Positions 27,032-38,027 are shown, counted from the first letter of the stretch. The stretch is DNA of 64,000 nt from Bradyrhizobium sp. 186 (GCF_023101685.1 NZ_CP082164.1:9517001-9581000), one strand, 5' to 3'. Made by a program: numbers and translations. The notes: generated from the letters alone by a model not told the origin.

Positions 27032-28612
27032 ATGTACGACACGATCATCGTGGGGGCCGGCTCGGCTGGCTGTGTGCTGGCCAACCGGCTGTCGGCCGAT
27101 CCGCTCCGCAAGGTGCTGGTGCTGGAGGCCGGCCACGCTGCGCCATTCGCCTCGGACATTCCGTCGGACTGGCCGACGATGTTCAACACGGCGGTCGACT
27201 GGGGCTTCTACACCGAGCCGCAACAGGGTTGCCGCGGACGGCGGATCTTCTGGCCCCGCGGCAAGATGGTCGGCGGCTCCGGCGCGATGAATGCGATGAT
27301 CTACATCCGCGGCCTGCCGTCCGATTATGACGGATGGGAGAAAGCGGGCTGTGCGGGCTGGGCCTGGCGCGACGTGCTGCCGAAATTCATCGCCTTTGAG
27401 ACCAACGCGCGCTTCACCGACGATCCCCTCCACGGCACGCGCGGCCCGCTCCATGTTGCCGACGTTCCCCACGTCGACCCGAATGAATTGAAATGGCTGG
27501 AGGCGGCGCAGGCCGCGGGGCTGCCGCAAAATCCCGATTTCAACGGCGCGACCCAGGAGGGCGCAGGCTTCTTCCAGTTCGTCATCAAGGACGGCGAGCG
27601 CTTCGGCACCGGTAAGGCTTATTTGCGGCCGGCGCTGACGCGCGCCAATCTCGCGCTGAAGACCGGCGTGCGCGTGACCCGCATCATCATCGAGCGCGGC
27701 CGCGCGATCGGCGTCGAATATCTCGAGAACGCACAGCCGAAAAGCGCTTTCGCAGCGAGCGAGGTCGTGCTCGCCTCAGGTGCTATCGGCTCGGCGCAAC
27801 AGCTCTTGCTGTCGGGCATCGGCCCGGCCGACGAATTGAACGCAGTCGGCGTGAGTGTGGTGCATGACCTGCCCGGCGTCGGCAAAGATCTCCAGGATCA
27901 CATCAATATCCCCATCACCTTCTACACCAAGGAAAAGATCGGCGTTGGCGCCTGGACCGATGAAAGTCTCGCCAAAAGCCTTCAGGAGTGGCAGGCGAGC
28001 CGCTGCGGTCCGCGCACCTCGCCCTGGGTCGCCGCCGGTGCGCATGTGAGGAGCCGCAGCGACGTCGAGCCCGACCTTCAGCTCTACGGCGCGATCAGCC
28101 CGCACCGCGACTATGTCCGCTTCCTGTCATCGAAGCCCGGCATCACGCTGCACGCGACGCTGCAACGGCCGAACAGCCGTGGCCAGATCACGCTGCGCTC
28201 GGCCGATCCGATCGAGTATCCCGCGATCGATCCCGGCTATTTCGTCTCGGACGCAAGCGGGAGCGACATCGCCACGATGATCGAGGGCGTGCGCATCAAC
28301 CGCCGCATCGCCGCGCAATCGCCGTTGAAGGAAATGATCGAGGGCGAGGTCACGCCGAGTGCGGAAGCGAGAAGCGACGCGGAGATCGCCGACTATATAA
28401 GCGGCCATTGCACCACGCTCTATCACGCTGCCTCGACCTGCCGGATGGGCACGGACGATCTGGCTGTCGTCGATCCGCAACGGTTGCAGGTGCGCGGCAT
28501 CGACGGTCTGCATGTCGCCGACGCCTCGGTGATCCCGATCATGATTTCCGGCAACATTCAGACGCCGACGATCCTGATCGCCGAATGCGCGGCCGCGGCG
28601 ATTGTGGGCTGA
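27032..28612 (+). CDS. GMC-family FAD-dependent alcohol/choline dehydrogenase
   Basis: 526 residues from ATG 27032. FAD-binding IIVGAGSAGCVLANRLSADP; GMC signature 1 region KMVGGSGAMNAMIYIRG; signature 2 SGAIGSAQQLLLSGIGP; active-site segment LYHAASTCRMG with the catalytic His close by. The family oxidises primary alcohols (choline, glucose, long-chain alcohols). Not linked to betaine genes, so the substrate is unknown. Confidence 0.88.
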   Translation: MYDTIIVGAGSAGCVLANRLSADPLRKVLVLEAGHAAPFASDIPSDWPTMFNTAVDWGFYTEPQQGCRGRRIFWPRGKMVGGSGAMNAMIYIRGLPSDYDGWEKAGCAGWAWRDVLPKFIAFETNARFTDDPLHGTRGPLHVADVPHVDPNELKWLEAAQAAGLPQNPDFNGATQEGAGFFQFVIKDGERFGTGKAYLRPALTRANLALKTGVRVTRIIIERGRAIGVEYLENAQPKSAFAASEVVLASGAIGSAQQLLLSGIGPADELNAVGVSVVHDLPGVGKDLQDHINIPITFYTKEKIGVGAWTDESLAKSLQEWQASRCGPRTSPWVAAGAHVRSRSDVEPDLQLYGAISPHRDYVRFLSSKPGITLHATLQRPNSRGQITLRSADPIEYPAIDPGYFVSDASGSDIATMIEGVRINRRIAAQSPLKEMIEGEVTPSAEARSDAEIADYISGHCTTLYHAASTCRMGTDDLAVVDPQRLQVRGIDGLHVADASVIPIMISGNIQTPTILIAECAAAAIVG

Positions 28613-28620
28613 CGACAGCG

Positions 28621-29322
28621 TCAGTCGTCGTCCGGATCGAACAGCCTGATCTGCGGGAAACCGCTGCGCGGGCGGGCCGAGAAATCGCGCGCGTCGGAAT
28701 CTTCGCGGACGTTGCGCGCGACGTCATCCCAATTGGTCTGATCGCGCATGCCGCGTGGCGCGCGGAAATCGTAGTGGCGGCGCTCGGCCCAGCGCTCGCG
28801 GCGTTCCACTCGGCGCCGTTCGGAGGCGGCACGCTTCACGTCGGAATCCCTGGCCTTGGCATAGGCGTTGTCAGGCGAGGATGCGGGCTGCGTCGAAGCC
28901 TGCTGCTCGGCGGGTTTGGCGGCTTGCGGAGACGAAGCGGACACGGGCTTGGACGGCTCGGCCGCGGCGGTCTGCGGTGGTGGAGACGCCGGTTCAGTCT
29001 TGGGTTCAGTCTTGGCCTGAGTGTTTTGCGCGGCGGACTTGGCTTCTTCGGGTTTGGCTTCGTCCTGCGCCTGCGCGGGCGCCGCGGTCATCGCGCCGAA
29101 CGTTTGCGAGCCGGTGAGATACTGGACGCGCTCCGACGGCGCGCTTGCCGTGGTCGTCGCGGCCGCTGGCTCGGCGCGCTGCGCCGTCTTGCCGGTATCC
29201 GGGCCCTGCTTCGGCGCGGTCGGATGCATGATATTGCCGGCGACGATGCCGCCGCCGAGACCAATGGCGATGGCCGCAACGATCGATCCGACACCGACGA
29301 AATAGGCTGTCGAGGCGCGCAT
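28621..29322 (-). CDS. membrane-anchored Ala/Pro/Lys-rich hypothetical protein
   Basis: 233 residues from ATG 29322, with AAGGAG eight bases upstream. One N-terminal helix (FVGVGSIVAAIAIGLGGGIV) anchors a long low-complexity linker (about 40-150, rich in Ala, Pro, Glu, Lys). A basic Arg-rich segment (RAASERRRVERRERWAERRH) and a short acidic end DPDDD close it. Likely periplasmic. Its role is unknown. It lies tail-in behind a similarly built protein gene 85 bp upstream. Confidence 0.68.
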   Translation of the reverse strand: MRASTAYFVGVGSIVAAIAIGLGGGIVAGNIMHPTAPKQGPDTGKTAQRAEPAAATTTASAPSERVQYLTGSQTFGAMTAAPAQAQDEAKPEEAKSAAQNTQAKTEPKTEPASPPPQTAAAEPSKPVSASSPQAAKPAEQQASTQPASSPDNAYAKARDSDVKRAASERRRVERRERWAERRHYDFRAPRGMRDQTNWDDVARNVREDSDARDFSARPRSGFPQIRLFDPDDD

Positions 29323-29407
29323 TGATCCACTCCTTGTTCGGAGCGGGCAACGCCTCAGGATTGACGGATGTTCCTGATATGAGGAGGTTCCTGACGGAAC
29401 CCGCGCG

Positions 29408-30148
29408 TCAGATTTGCTGCGCGACCTTTTCCAGCCCGATGATGCGGGTGAGCTTGCGCACTTCTTCCTTCTGATCGTCACGCAACTGGAACAGCAGCGG
29501 CATCGCGGCCGACTTCAGCTGCTGGACCTCGTCGCAGTTCGGATCGATCGGCACGCCCGGCGCGTTCGGATTGGAGAGCTTGTTTGCCGAAATCTTGCGG
29601 ACAACATTGCGTAGCGCGGTCTCGACCGAGGGCCAGTAATATTCCTGCGAGGACGACAGTTTCAGGCGATCCCTGATGCCCGAGATCTGTACCTCGGAGA
29701 GCAGCGAATAGGATTTCTGCGGCTGCGGCTTGGCAACGACTTTCGGCTTGGCCGGGGCTTCGACGGCCGGAGCCTCTGCAGCGGCGGGAGCCTCGTTCAC
29801 GCTCGCCTTCGGCATCGGGAAATCGGACGGCGTGGCGGCGGCAAAGGCCTGGCGCAGCGGCTCGGCCAACACGGGCATTTGCGAGAGCTTGTCGGCCGGC
29901 ACCTGCACCGGCTCGATCGCGGCCGAGGCCAGCGCCAACGTCGGAAGCAGCCGGTCGGCCTTGGCGGCACGGTTGGCGGCGAACGGCTTGGGCGGCGGCG
30001 CTTGCGTGATCATCTCAGCGTTGACGCTGGGCACGCTGTCCCGGCCCAGAATGGCGGCGGTGGCGGCGCCGAGAACGAGGAAGCAGGTCAGCACGACGAT
30101 GGTGATGGCTTTCGACAAACGTCTCTCCGCGTCCGGCTTCAAGTCCAC
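29408..30148 (-). CDS. membrane-anchored hypothetical protein with helical periplasmic domain
   Basis: 246 residues, GTG start. N-terminal helix ITIVVLTCFLVLGAATAAIL, Ala/Pro-rich linker (about 50-145), then a helical C-terminal domain (QISGIRDRLKLSSSQEYYWP and LRDDQKEEVRKLTRIIGLEK) recalling LTXXQ/Spy-like periplasmic helices. Built like its downstream neighbour, so the two may be one transcript and function together (inference). Confidence 0.68.
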   Translation of the reverse strand: MDLKPDAERRLSKAITIVVLTCFLVLGAATAAILGRDSVPSVNAEMITQAPPPKPFAANRAAKADRLLPTLALASAAIEPVQVPADKLSQMPVLAEPLRQAFAAATPSDFPMPKASVNEAPAAAEAPAVEAPAKPKVVAKPQPQKSYSLLSEVQISGIRDRLKLSSSQEYYWPSVETALRNVVRKISANKLSNPNAPGVPIDPNCDEVQQLKSAAMPLLFQLRDDQKEEVRKLTRIIGLEKVAQQI

Positions 30149-30250
30149 GTGATCACAGCCCGGAAACTGGGCGGTAATTAAGGCTCAACCGTGCCATTGC
30201 GGCGGCAATCGCGCGGACTGCGGCGACATGGCCAGGAAACATCAACGAAA

Positions 30251-30499
30251 TCAGGCCGCTAGCGCCAGATCATAGGCGTCCTGGATATCCGCGACGATCT
30301 CGGAAGCCTCCCAGACCGCGCGCGGCTCGACCGATTGCAGCGTCACCGTCCAGTTGCCGCCCCGGCGGGTGCGGGGCACGCTGAGGATGTCGAAGCGCAC
30401 GTTGCGGCACAGCGGATGGCGGGCCAGCGCATGCGCCACGCGGAGGCGGATTTCATCCAGCGAAGCCTGTGTCTTGGAGTTGAGAAAATCGAAATCCAT
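30251..30499 (-). CDS. hypothetical small protein
   Basis: 82 residues: starts MDFDFLNSKTQASLDEIRLR and ends DAYDLALAA; soluble, alternating helix and strand. No family recognised. Codon usage fits a real gene. Confidence 0.6.
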   Translation of the reverse strand: MDFDFLNSKTQASLDEIRLRVAHALARHPLCRNVRFDILSVPRTRRGGNWTVTLQSVEPRAVWEASEIVADIQDAYDLALAA

Positions 30500-30630
30500 C
30501 GCCTGTCCCTCTCGGTCCCGATTGGCGGCCGTGAGGGGATTCTTGACCGGCGATGGTTAATCTGCCGTTAAGCGCGGCGGGGCGCAGGCGCCCGGGATTA
30601 GCTGTGATTGGGCGGTACAGCCTTCTCCAT

Positions 30631-30668
30631 CGCCCCGTTCTTACGGGGAGAGGGGTCGGGGTGAGCGG
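30631..30668. repeat. short palindromic repeat
   Basis: CGCCCCGTTCTTACGGGGAG and the following GAGGGGTCGGGG resemble the repeat at 17986. The location 3' to a minus-strand gene fits a terminator. Confidence 0.5.
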
Positions 30669-30686
30669 CGGGCGAGGTGAAGAGAA

Positions 30687-31652
30687 CTAGCGTCCGCGCG
30701 CTTCGCGATATTCAGACAGCGTCCGCGCGACGAGATCGTCCACTGCGAGCACCTCGGCGACGCCCGACGTCGAGTGCCCCCCGCTCCAGATGTCGCGCCA
30801 GCGTTTTGGACGGGTTTCGCGCGCGGCGAGGTCGATGTCCTTGCCGATATCGATCGCGCCGCGCGCCGGCAGGTTGTCCGGATCGAGGCCGGCGGCGATG
30901 ATCGACGGCTTCAGCATGTTGGTCTGGAGCCCAGTGAACGCGGTGGTCAGCACAATGTCGTCGGCGCTGCTCGCAACCAGCATCTGCTTGTAGCGGTCAT
31001 CCGCCATGCTCTCGGGCGTGGCAATGAACTTCGTGCCCATATAGGCGAGATCGCAGCCGAGCACCTCGGCTGCGTGCAGCGCGCAGCCGTCGCTGATGCC
31101 ACCCGCAAGCACGATGATGCCGTCGAAGAATGTGCGCACCGCGCGGACGAAGGCAAACGGGTTGAGCCAGCCGGTCTGGCCGCCGGCGCCCGCCGTAAGC
31201 AGAACGAGCCCATCCGCGCCCGCTTCCGCCGCACGCTCGGCGTGACGGATCGAGGCAACGTCGGCGAGCACCAACGCGCCGGCGTCATGCAGAGGCTTCA
31301 GCACGGGCGCGGGCGAGCCGACCGAGGTGATGACGATCTCGGGCTTGTGCCGCAGCAGCACATCCAGGTCCTGCTCAAGCCGCGCGTTGGAGCGATGCAC
31401 GATCAGGTTGGGGCAGATCGGCGCCGGCTTACACCCGGTCCGGTCGGCATGATGCTGCAATCGCGTGTCGATCTCGGTGAGCCACTCGTCGAGCTGTTCC
31501 GTGCTGCGGCAATTCACCGTCGGAAAACTGCCAATCACGCCGCTGCGGCAAGCGGCGATCACGAGCTCGACGCCCGAGACCAGAAACATCGGCGCCGCGA
31601 TCAGGGGCAGGCTGAGACGATCGCGGAAATGGTGCAGTCGATCGGACCTCAC
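30687..31652 (-). CDS. nitronate monooxygenase family protein
   Basis: 321 residues, GTG start preceded by GGGAGG. FMN-binding TIM-barrel of the NPD/nitronate monooxygenase family: LPLIAAPMFLVSG, ADGLVLLTAGAGGQTG and LAGGISDGCALHAAEVLGCD, then YMGTKFIATPES. Family members oxidise alkyl nitronates, but many (FabK-like) are enoyl reductases. It is head-to-head with an acyl-CoA synthetase gene; a second paralog lies at 34.7 kb. Confidence 0.83.
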   Translation of the reverse strand: MRSDRLHHFRDRLSLPLIAAPMFLVSGVELVIAACRSGVIGSFPTVNCRSTEQLDEWLTEIDTRLQHHADRTGCKPAPICPNLIVHRSNARLEQDLDVLLRHKPEIVITSVGSPAPVLKPLHDAGALVLADVASIRHAERAAEAGADGLVLLTAGAGGQTGWLNPFAFVRAVRTFFDGIIVLAGGISDGCALHAAEVLGCDLAYMGTKFIATPESMADDRYKQMLVASSADDIVLTTAFTGLQTNMLKPSIIAAGLDPDNLPARGAIDIGKDIDLAARETRPKRWRDIWSGGHSTSGVAEVLAVDDLVARTLSEYREARGR

Positions 31653-31756
31653 ACATGCCTCCCTACGGCTTTGCTGTTTCCAGCCGCATTCATTGTGCTA
31701 GCGTTGCGGCAACATTGGCACGACGAGAAGCCGATGACAAAACGACGAGGAAACAT

Positions 31757-33318
31757 ATGCCCGATCCGCTCTACGCATTTCCTCCGGTTTGCGCGCAGAC
31801 GCTACGGGCGCTGGCGCGTTACCCCGGCCGCACGGCTTTCAGTTGGCCCAGCGGATCGCTGACCTATCAGGGTGCGACCGACTTGATCGGCCGCATCCAG
31901 GGCGTGTTCATGCGGCTTGGCCTTCAGCCCGGCGCCCGCGCGGCCTTCCTCACCGCCAACCGCGCCGACACCTGGTGCGCGGGCGTTGCCGCACAATTGT
32001 CGCGGCTCGGCATCACCTGGCTGCATCCGCTCGGATCGCTGGACGACCAGCTGTTTCAGCTCGAGGATTCCGAAGCCGAGATGCTGGTGGTCGATGCGTC
32101 CGCGTTCCGTGACCGCGGCGGCGAGCTCGCCGCCAAGGCAGGCCGGCTCAAAGCCGTCTTCACGATGGGACCCGCCGACTATGGCGTCGATCTCTTGCAG
32201 GCCATCGAGACCGCGGGCCATGCGTCGCCGCGCTGCCTCGCTGGCCCGAACGACCTCGCCGCGCTGAACTACACCGGCGGCACCACCGGCAAATCCAAGG
32301 GCGCGCTGCGTTATCATCGCGAATATGGCGGCTACGCCGCTGCAATCCTCGCCGATTTCGAGATCCCGGAGGCCGCGCGCTATCTCACCGTCGCGCCGAT
32401 CAGCCACGTCGCGGGCACGAAAGTGCTGCCGACCCTGATCCGCGGCGGCACTGTGCACATGCTGAAGGGCTTTGATCCCGAGGCCGTGCTGACGACCATC
32501 GCGCGGAGCGCATCAACTTCACCCTGCTCGTGCCGACCATGATCTACGTGCTGCTCGACCATCCCGCGCTTCCCAACACCGACCTCTCATCGCTGGAGCT
32601 CGTTCTCTATGGCGCCTCCGCGATAGCACCGAGCCGGCTGGTGGAGGGTATCGAGCGCATCGGCCCGGTGTTCTCGCAGCTCTACGGCCAGACCGAGTGC
32701 TATCCCGTCTCGGTGCTGCGCAGGGCGGACCATGATCCGAAGACGCCGGAGCTGCTTTTATCCTGCGGCTTCCCGATCGCGGCCTGCGAGGTCAAAATCC
32801 TCGACGACAACGACCAGGAGGTGAAGACCGGCGACGCCGGCGAGATCTGCGTGCGCGCCCCGCATGTGATGGCGGAATACTGGAAGCGGCCGGACATCAC
32901 GGCCGAGACACTGAAGAACGGCTGGCTGCATACCGGTGACATCGCGCGCAAGGACGAGCGCGGCTACATGTTCATCCTCGACCGCAAGAAGGACATGATC
33001 ATCTCCGGCGGCTTCAACATCTTCCCGCGCGAGGTCGAGGACGTGTTGTCGCAGCATGCCGGCGTCGCAATGGTCGCGGTCGTCGGCATCCCCGACGAGA
33101 AATGGGGCGAGGCGGTCACCGCAATCGTCGTGCCGCGCGAGGGGGCTCAGCCCAATCCCGACGAGCTGATCAACCTGGTGAAATCGCGCAAAGGCCCGGC
33201 GCATGCACCGAAGCAGATCCAGTTCGTCAAGCAGTTGCCTATGACCGGCGTCGGCAAGGTCGACAAGAAGGTGCTGCGCGCAATCTTCTGGAGCGGGCGG
33301 GACCGGATGGTGGGGTAA
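31757..33318 (+). pseudogene. acyl-CoA synthetase (AMP-binding), interrupted by a one-base frameshift
   Basis: ATG 31757 with GAGG upstream. The N-terminal part has the AMP-binding loop LNYTGGTTGKSKGALRYH and runs on to LTTIA; it then goes out of frame near 32505 and stops at 32542. The other frame resumes LLVPTMIYVLLDH and contains YGQTECYPVSV, GWLHTGDIARKDERG and the C-terminal catalytic Lys region PMTGVGKVDKK. Reading GCGCGG-AGCGC as GCGCGGGAGCGC would give IARERINFTLLVP and join the parts, so one G is missing. No slippery site is seen, so it is a true mutation or a sequencing error. Product would be about 520 residues, probably for a fatty or aryl acid. Confidence 0.85.
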
Positions 33319-33404
33319 TCGTCCAGATTGCAATGCCGGTTCCTGACACACGAGCCACGCGAAAGGCCGGCGCATGTCGGCGTTTCCACCCGGGATTTTA
33401 CGGT

Positions 33405-33472
33405 GTTGTTGTGGCCGCCCGACAACAACGTGCCACGGACTGCGCGGGCGCGATGCCCGCGCAATTGCGGGC
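33405..33472. terminator. two stem-loops after the acyl-CoA synthetase gene
   Basis: GTTGTTGT/ACAACAAC (33405-33412 and 33422-33429) and GCCCGC/GCGGGC (33455-33460 and 33467-33472) form adjacent hairpins in an otherwise featureless 200-bp gap. No T-run follows, so termination is only possible. Confidence 0.35.
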
Positions 33473-33523
33473 GAATCAGCGAATCAACTAGACCGCTAAC
33501 GGGGCTGGGAAGCGGAGTGTAAA

Positions 33524-33622
33524 ATGAGAGTCGCTTCCTTGGAAAGTGCGGTGGCTGCGGTCACGTTGATCACGGCTATCATTGTCTTGCTGTGGGAGAT
33601 CGAGATCGTCTACGGCATGTGA
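33524..33622 (+). CDS. 32-aa single-pass membrane microprotein
   Basis: ATG 33524 with GGAG eight bases upstream. The peptide is MRVASLESAVAAVTLITAII followed by VLLWEIEIVYGM: one hydrophobic helix capped by a short acidic-aromatic end. Shape and ribosome-binding site suggest a real small membrane protein, but no family is recognised. Confidence 0.5.
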   Translation: MRVASLESAVAAVTLITAIIVLLWEIEIVYGM

Positions 33623-33756
33623 ACTGGCAGGACGCTGGCGTCGAACAAGAGGCCTCCGGACAAGAAGAGGTTCGCGACCAGGGCATCCCTTCCGCGGCGG
33701 CGGAAGCCTGCCATTCAAACGGATCCGGGAGTGACCGCGGGTACCGGCCGTCACGA

Positions 33757-34530
33757 TCACCGCTTCTCGATCACGAGGCTCTGCACCGCGCGACCGAAAT
33801 AGCCCTGCCGGTCGGCGAGCCGCGACATCGCAAGGCCCGTGCCGTCGGGACCGATCCAGGATTCGCCGTCGAGCAGGATCCACTCGCCGACCGGCTGGCG
33901 CGAAAAGCTCACGGTGAGGTCGGCGTTGATGTAGGTCCATGCGCGGAAGTCGAGCGTCGAGGCGGTGCCGTTGGAGAAATCGGCGGCGACCACCGCGCGC
34001 ATCGCCTGCGAGACCGCTTCGCCCTCGATCAGGGGATGGGCGACGCGAAACCAGATCGCACCGGCGCCGGCCTGGCCGAAGCGGCCGCGCGCGGCACGCA
34101 TCGAGACCGATCGCACGAACGGGCTGGTGGCGGCGTGGCCGTCCTCGACCAGCGAGTCCTCGGGCGAGGGCAATTCGACCGGCAGCGCCTTGACGTCGTC
34201 GGGCAAGGTCAGCGCCTGGCGCTTGATCTTGAGCACGGTCGCGCCGACGACCTGCACGCCGTCGGCGAGCAGCTTGATGCCGCAGAGCTGGATCTTGCGG
34301 CCCTCGCGCAACACCTCGGTCGCAATCGTGAGCGGCGCCACCGGCACCGGCCGCATCAGGTCGATGGTGACGCGGGCGATATCCACCGCGACCTGCGTCG
34401 GGATGCGCTCGGCCGCCCACGTCACCAGCGAGGCTGGTGCCGAGCCGTGCTGCATGCATCGGTCCCACGGGCCCGCGGCATCGGGGCTCGTGACCACGCT
34501 GTTGCCGTCGACGCGGTAGATGGCGGTCAT
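33757..34530 (-). CDS. acyl-CoA thioesterase family protein (TesB-like double hotdog)
   Basis: 257 residues. Two hotdog halves: the first with QHGSAPASLVTWAAERI, TIDLMRPVPVAPLTIATEVL and REGRKIQLCGIKLL, the second with DFRAWTYINADLTVSFSRQP and WILLDGESWIGPDGTGLAMS. Typical of the TesB-like 4HBT_3 family. It probably cleaves acyl-CoA esters, fitting its place between acyl-CoA synthetase and nitronate monooxygenase genes. Confidence 0.75.
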   Translation of the reverse strand: MTAIYRVDGNSVVTSPDAAGPWDRCMQHGSAPASLVTWAAERIPTQVAVDIARVTIDLMRPVPVAPLTIATEVLREGRKIQLCGIKLLADGVQVVGATVLKIKRQALTLPDDVKALPVELPSPEDSLVEDGHAATSPFVRSVSMRAARGRFGQAGAGAIWFRVAHPLIEGEAVSQAMRAVVAADFSNGTASTLDFRAWTYINADLTVSFSRQPVGEWILLDGESWIGPDGTGLAMSRLADRQGYFGRAVQSLVIEKR

Positions 34531-34577
34531 CGCTCAAATCTCTGTTGGCTGAAACGCTAGGAGTCCGAAATTCAGCT

Positions 34578-34709
34578 GTCGTCCCGGCGAAGGCCGGGAG
34601 CCATTACCCCATGGAGAAGTTTGGCGCGAAGCTCTCAACTTCGAGTCTTCGTCAAACTACTCCCTGTGGCTATGGGTCCCGGATCAGCGCTCCGTTTGTC
34701 CGGGACGAC
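34578..34709. repeat. GTCGTCCCGG palindromic repeat, copy A (132 bp)
   Basis: Begins GTCGTCCCGG and ends CCGGGACGAC (10-bp terminal inverted repeats). The interior has CCCTGTGGCTATGGGTCCCGG in part, shared with copies at 56540 and 58934. No ORF. Looks like a MITE-like or REP-type element. Confidence 0.8.
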
Positions 34710-34738
34710 GGATGAGAGATGCCGAACGACAGCGTGGA

Positions 34739-35707
34739 TCACAGCGGCGGATCGATCGCCTCGTCGTATTCCTTCTTGAAGCGCGCGATCAGCTCGGCTG
34801 CGGGCATGACCTTCTCCACGCTGCCGATGCCTTGGCCTGAGCCCCAGATCTCCTTCCAGGCCTTCGGCTTGGCGCGCTCGCCAGAGGCGTCGGTGCCGAA
34901 ATTCATCTTGGAAGGATCGGACGTCGGCAGGTTTTCCGGATCCATGCCGGCGGCCAGAATCGACGGCTTCAGATAGTTGCCATGCACGCCGGTGAAGAGG
35001 TTGGAATAGACGATGTCGTCGGCCGTCGCGCCCGCGATCATCTCCTTGTAGTTCTCGACTGCATTGGCTTCCTTGGTCGCGATGAAGGCGGAGCCGATAT
35101 AGGCGAAGTCGGCGCCGAGAATGCGCGCGGCGCGGATCGCCTTGCCGTTGCCGATCGCACCGGACAGCGCGATCGGGCCATCAAACCATTTTCGCGTTTC
35201 AGCGACGAACGCCAGCGGCGAGATGGTGCCGGCATGGCCGCCGGCGCCGGCGGCGACCAGGATCAGGCCGTCGGCGCCCTTCTCGATCGCCTTGTGCGCG
35301 AATTTCTGGTTAATCACGTCGTGGAAGACGATGCCGCCCCAGCCGTGCACGGCCTGATTGAGTTCCTCGCGCGCGCCGAGCGAGGAGATGATCATCGGCA
35401 CCTTGTACTTGGCACAGAGCTGCATGTCGTGGTCGAGCCGGTTGTTCGACTTGTGCACGATCTGGTTGACCGCGAACGGCGCCGACGGCTTGTCGGGATG
35501 CGCGCGGTCATAGGCCGCGAGCTCTTCGGTGATCCGCGCCAGCCACTCGTCGAGCAGCTCCGGCGGACGCGCGTTCAGCGACGGAAACGAGCCGACCACA
35601 CCCGCCTTGCACTGCGCGATCACGAGATCGGGCACCGAGATGATGAAGAGCGGCGAACCGATCACGGGGATCGAGAGGCGCCCTTTGAACAAGGCGGGCA
35701 TGGACAT
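34739..35707 (-). CDS. nitronate monooxygenase family protein
   Basis: 322 residues from ATG 35707 (AAGGATC upstream; the longer open frame to 35755 lacks family similarity). Motifs: IPVIGSPLFIISVPDLV, GADGLILVAAGAGGHAG, and ALSGAIGNGKAIRAARILGA then FAYIGSAF. Paralog of the protein at 30.7 kb. Same reaction ambiguity applies: nitronate oxidation or a related FMN-dependent reduction. Confidence 0.86.
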   Translation of the reverse strand: MSMPALFKGRLSIPVIGSPLFIISVPDLVIAQCKAGVVGSFPSLNARPPELLDEWLARITEELAAYDRAHPDKPSAPFAVNQIVHKSNNRLDHDMQLCAKYKVPMIISSLGAREELNQAVHGWGGIVFHDVINQKFAHKAIEKGADGLILVAAGAGGHAGTISPLAFVAETRKWFDGPIALSGAIGNGKAIRAARILGADFAYIGSAFIATKEANAVENYKEMIAGATADDIVYSNLFTGVHGNYLKPSILAAGMDPENLPTSDPSKMNFGTDASGERAKPKAWKEIWGSGQGIGSVEKVMPAAELIARFKKEYDEAIDPPL

Positions 35708-35873
35708 TGCGAAACGATCCTTTTTTGGCAGACAAAATCGAAAGCTGGAAGCCATACCAACAAGGCAATCTTTCCACTGTCAAGTATTGCGTTTTCCCGC
35801 CGCCCGGCGGACGCCGTTACCGCAATTCCAACGCGCGGAATTCGCCGTGCAAGTACACTGAATTTCCCGCTTC

Positions 35874-35977
35874 GTCATTCCGGGGCGCGCGAAGCGCGAA
35901 CCCGGGATCCATCTCGCCATTTACGCTGAGGCATGATGGATTCCGGGCCTGCGCCTGTCGGCGCATCCCGGAATGAC
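35874..35977. repeat. palindromic repeat GTCATTCCGG...CCGGAATGAC
   Basis: Terminal inverted repeats GTCATTCCGG and CCGGAATGAC, with inner GCGCGCGAAGCGCG and CGGGATCC blocks. A dispersed repeat of about 104 bp occupying the gap between the nitronate monooxygenase promoter and the aspartase 3' end. Confidence 0.75.
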
Positions 35978-36000
35978 TGATGCCTGCGCACGATGAACCT

Positions 36001-37401
<1,401 letters not shown>

Positions 37402-37437
37402 GGGCGCTCCTTGTTACTCGCGCGCGGCGTCATCGCA

Positions 37438-37980
37438 TCAGTTCTGGCACAGCGCGCTGGTGACGAACGTATCGGTGCGGCAATCGTCCGGCTTGCGGAC
37501 ACGGCCCGGGATCAGAACCTTGGCCGAGCATTTCTCGGCGGAGTCGGCGTTCAGGCTCTTGCCTTCGCGATAGCCCTTGCTCTGGCAGAGCTGGTCGGCA
37601 GCCTGCTTGCAGTCGGGCGCGCCGTTTTGCGAGGCCGGGCAGGCCATGCGTCCTGACACCATGGTGGATGGCGTCGCCAGGCGCGACAGGTCGTTCATGG
37701 TCTCGCTCGGGCTTTTGATCGGCGGCAGGATCGAGGGCAGCTTGTCGAACAGCTTGCCCATTTCGTTGATCAGCCCGAGATTCTCCTCGCGCGGCGGCGG
37801 CGCCGGTGAAGCGGGAGTCGAGGGCGGCGGTCCCTGCTCCTGCAAGCCGAGCGGAGGCGATGTCGATTGCGGCGATGCCGATTGCGGCCATCCGGTCGCG
37901 CCGGAGCCGACCAGGAGCAGCAGCATCGCTGAAGTCAGCGTCCCCAGCCGCACCGCCGGATTGCCGGATCGAACCATCAT
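37438..37980 (-). CDS. hypothetical periplasmic protein
   Basis: 180 residues. Begins MMVRSGNPAVRLGTLTSAML with an N-terminal signal-like helix, then Pro/Ser-rich linker, a helical region and a cysteine-bearing C-terminus (MACPASQNGAPDCKQAADQL; FVTSALCQN). Six cysteines are available for disulfides. No family recognised. Confidence 0.65.
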   Translation of the reverse strand: MMVRSGNPAVRLGTLTSAMLLLLVGSGATGWPQSASPQSTSPPLGLQEQGPPPSTPASPAPPPREENLGLINEMGKLFDKLPSILPPIKSPSETMNDLSRLATPSTMVSGRMACPASQNGAPDCKQAADQLCQSKGYREGKSLNADSAEKCSAKVLIPGRVRKPDDCRTDTFVTSALCQN

Positions 37981-38027
37981 GACGGCAACCGTAGCCGAAG
38001 CCGGCGCGGTGGCAAAGCGCCGACGTC

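Noticed and set aside
32495..32545. Programmed frameshift in the acyl-CoA synthetase
   Set aside because: No heptameric slippery sequence or following pseudoknot is seen at the break, and this family is not known to use recoding.
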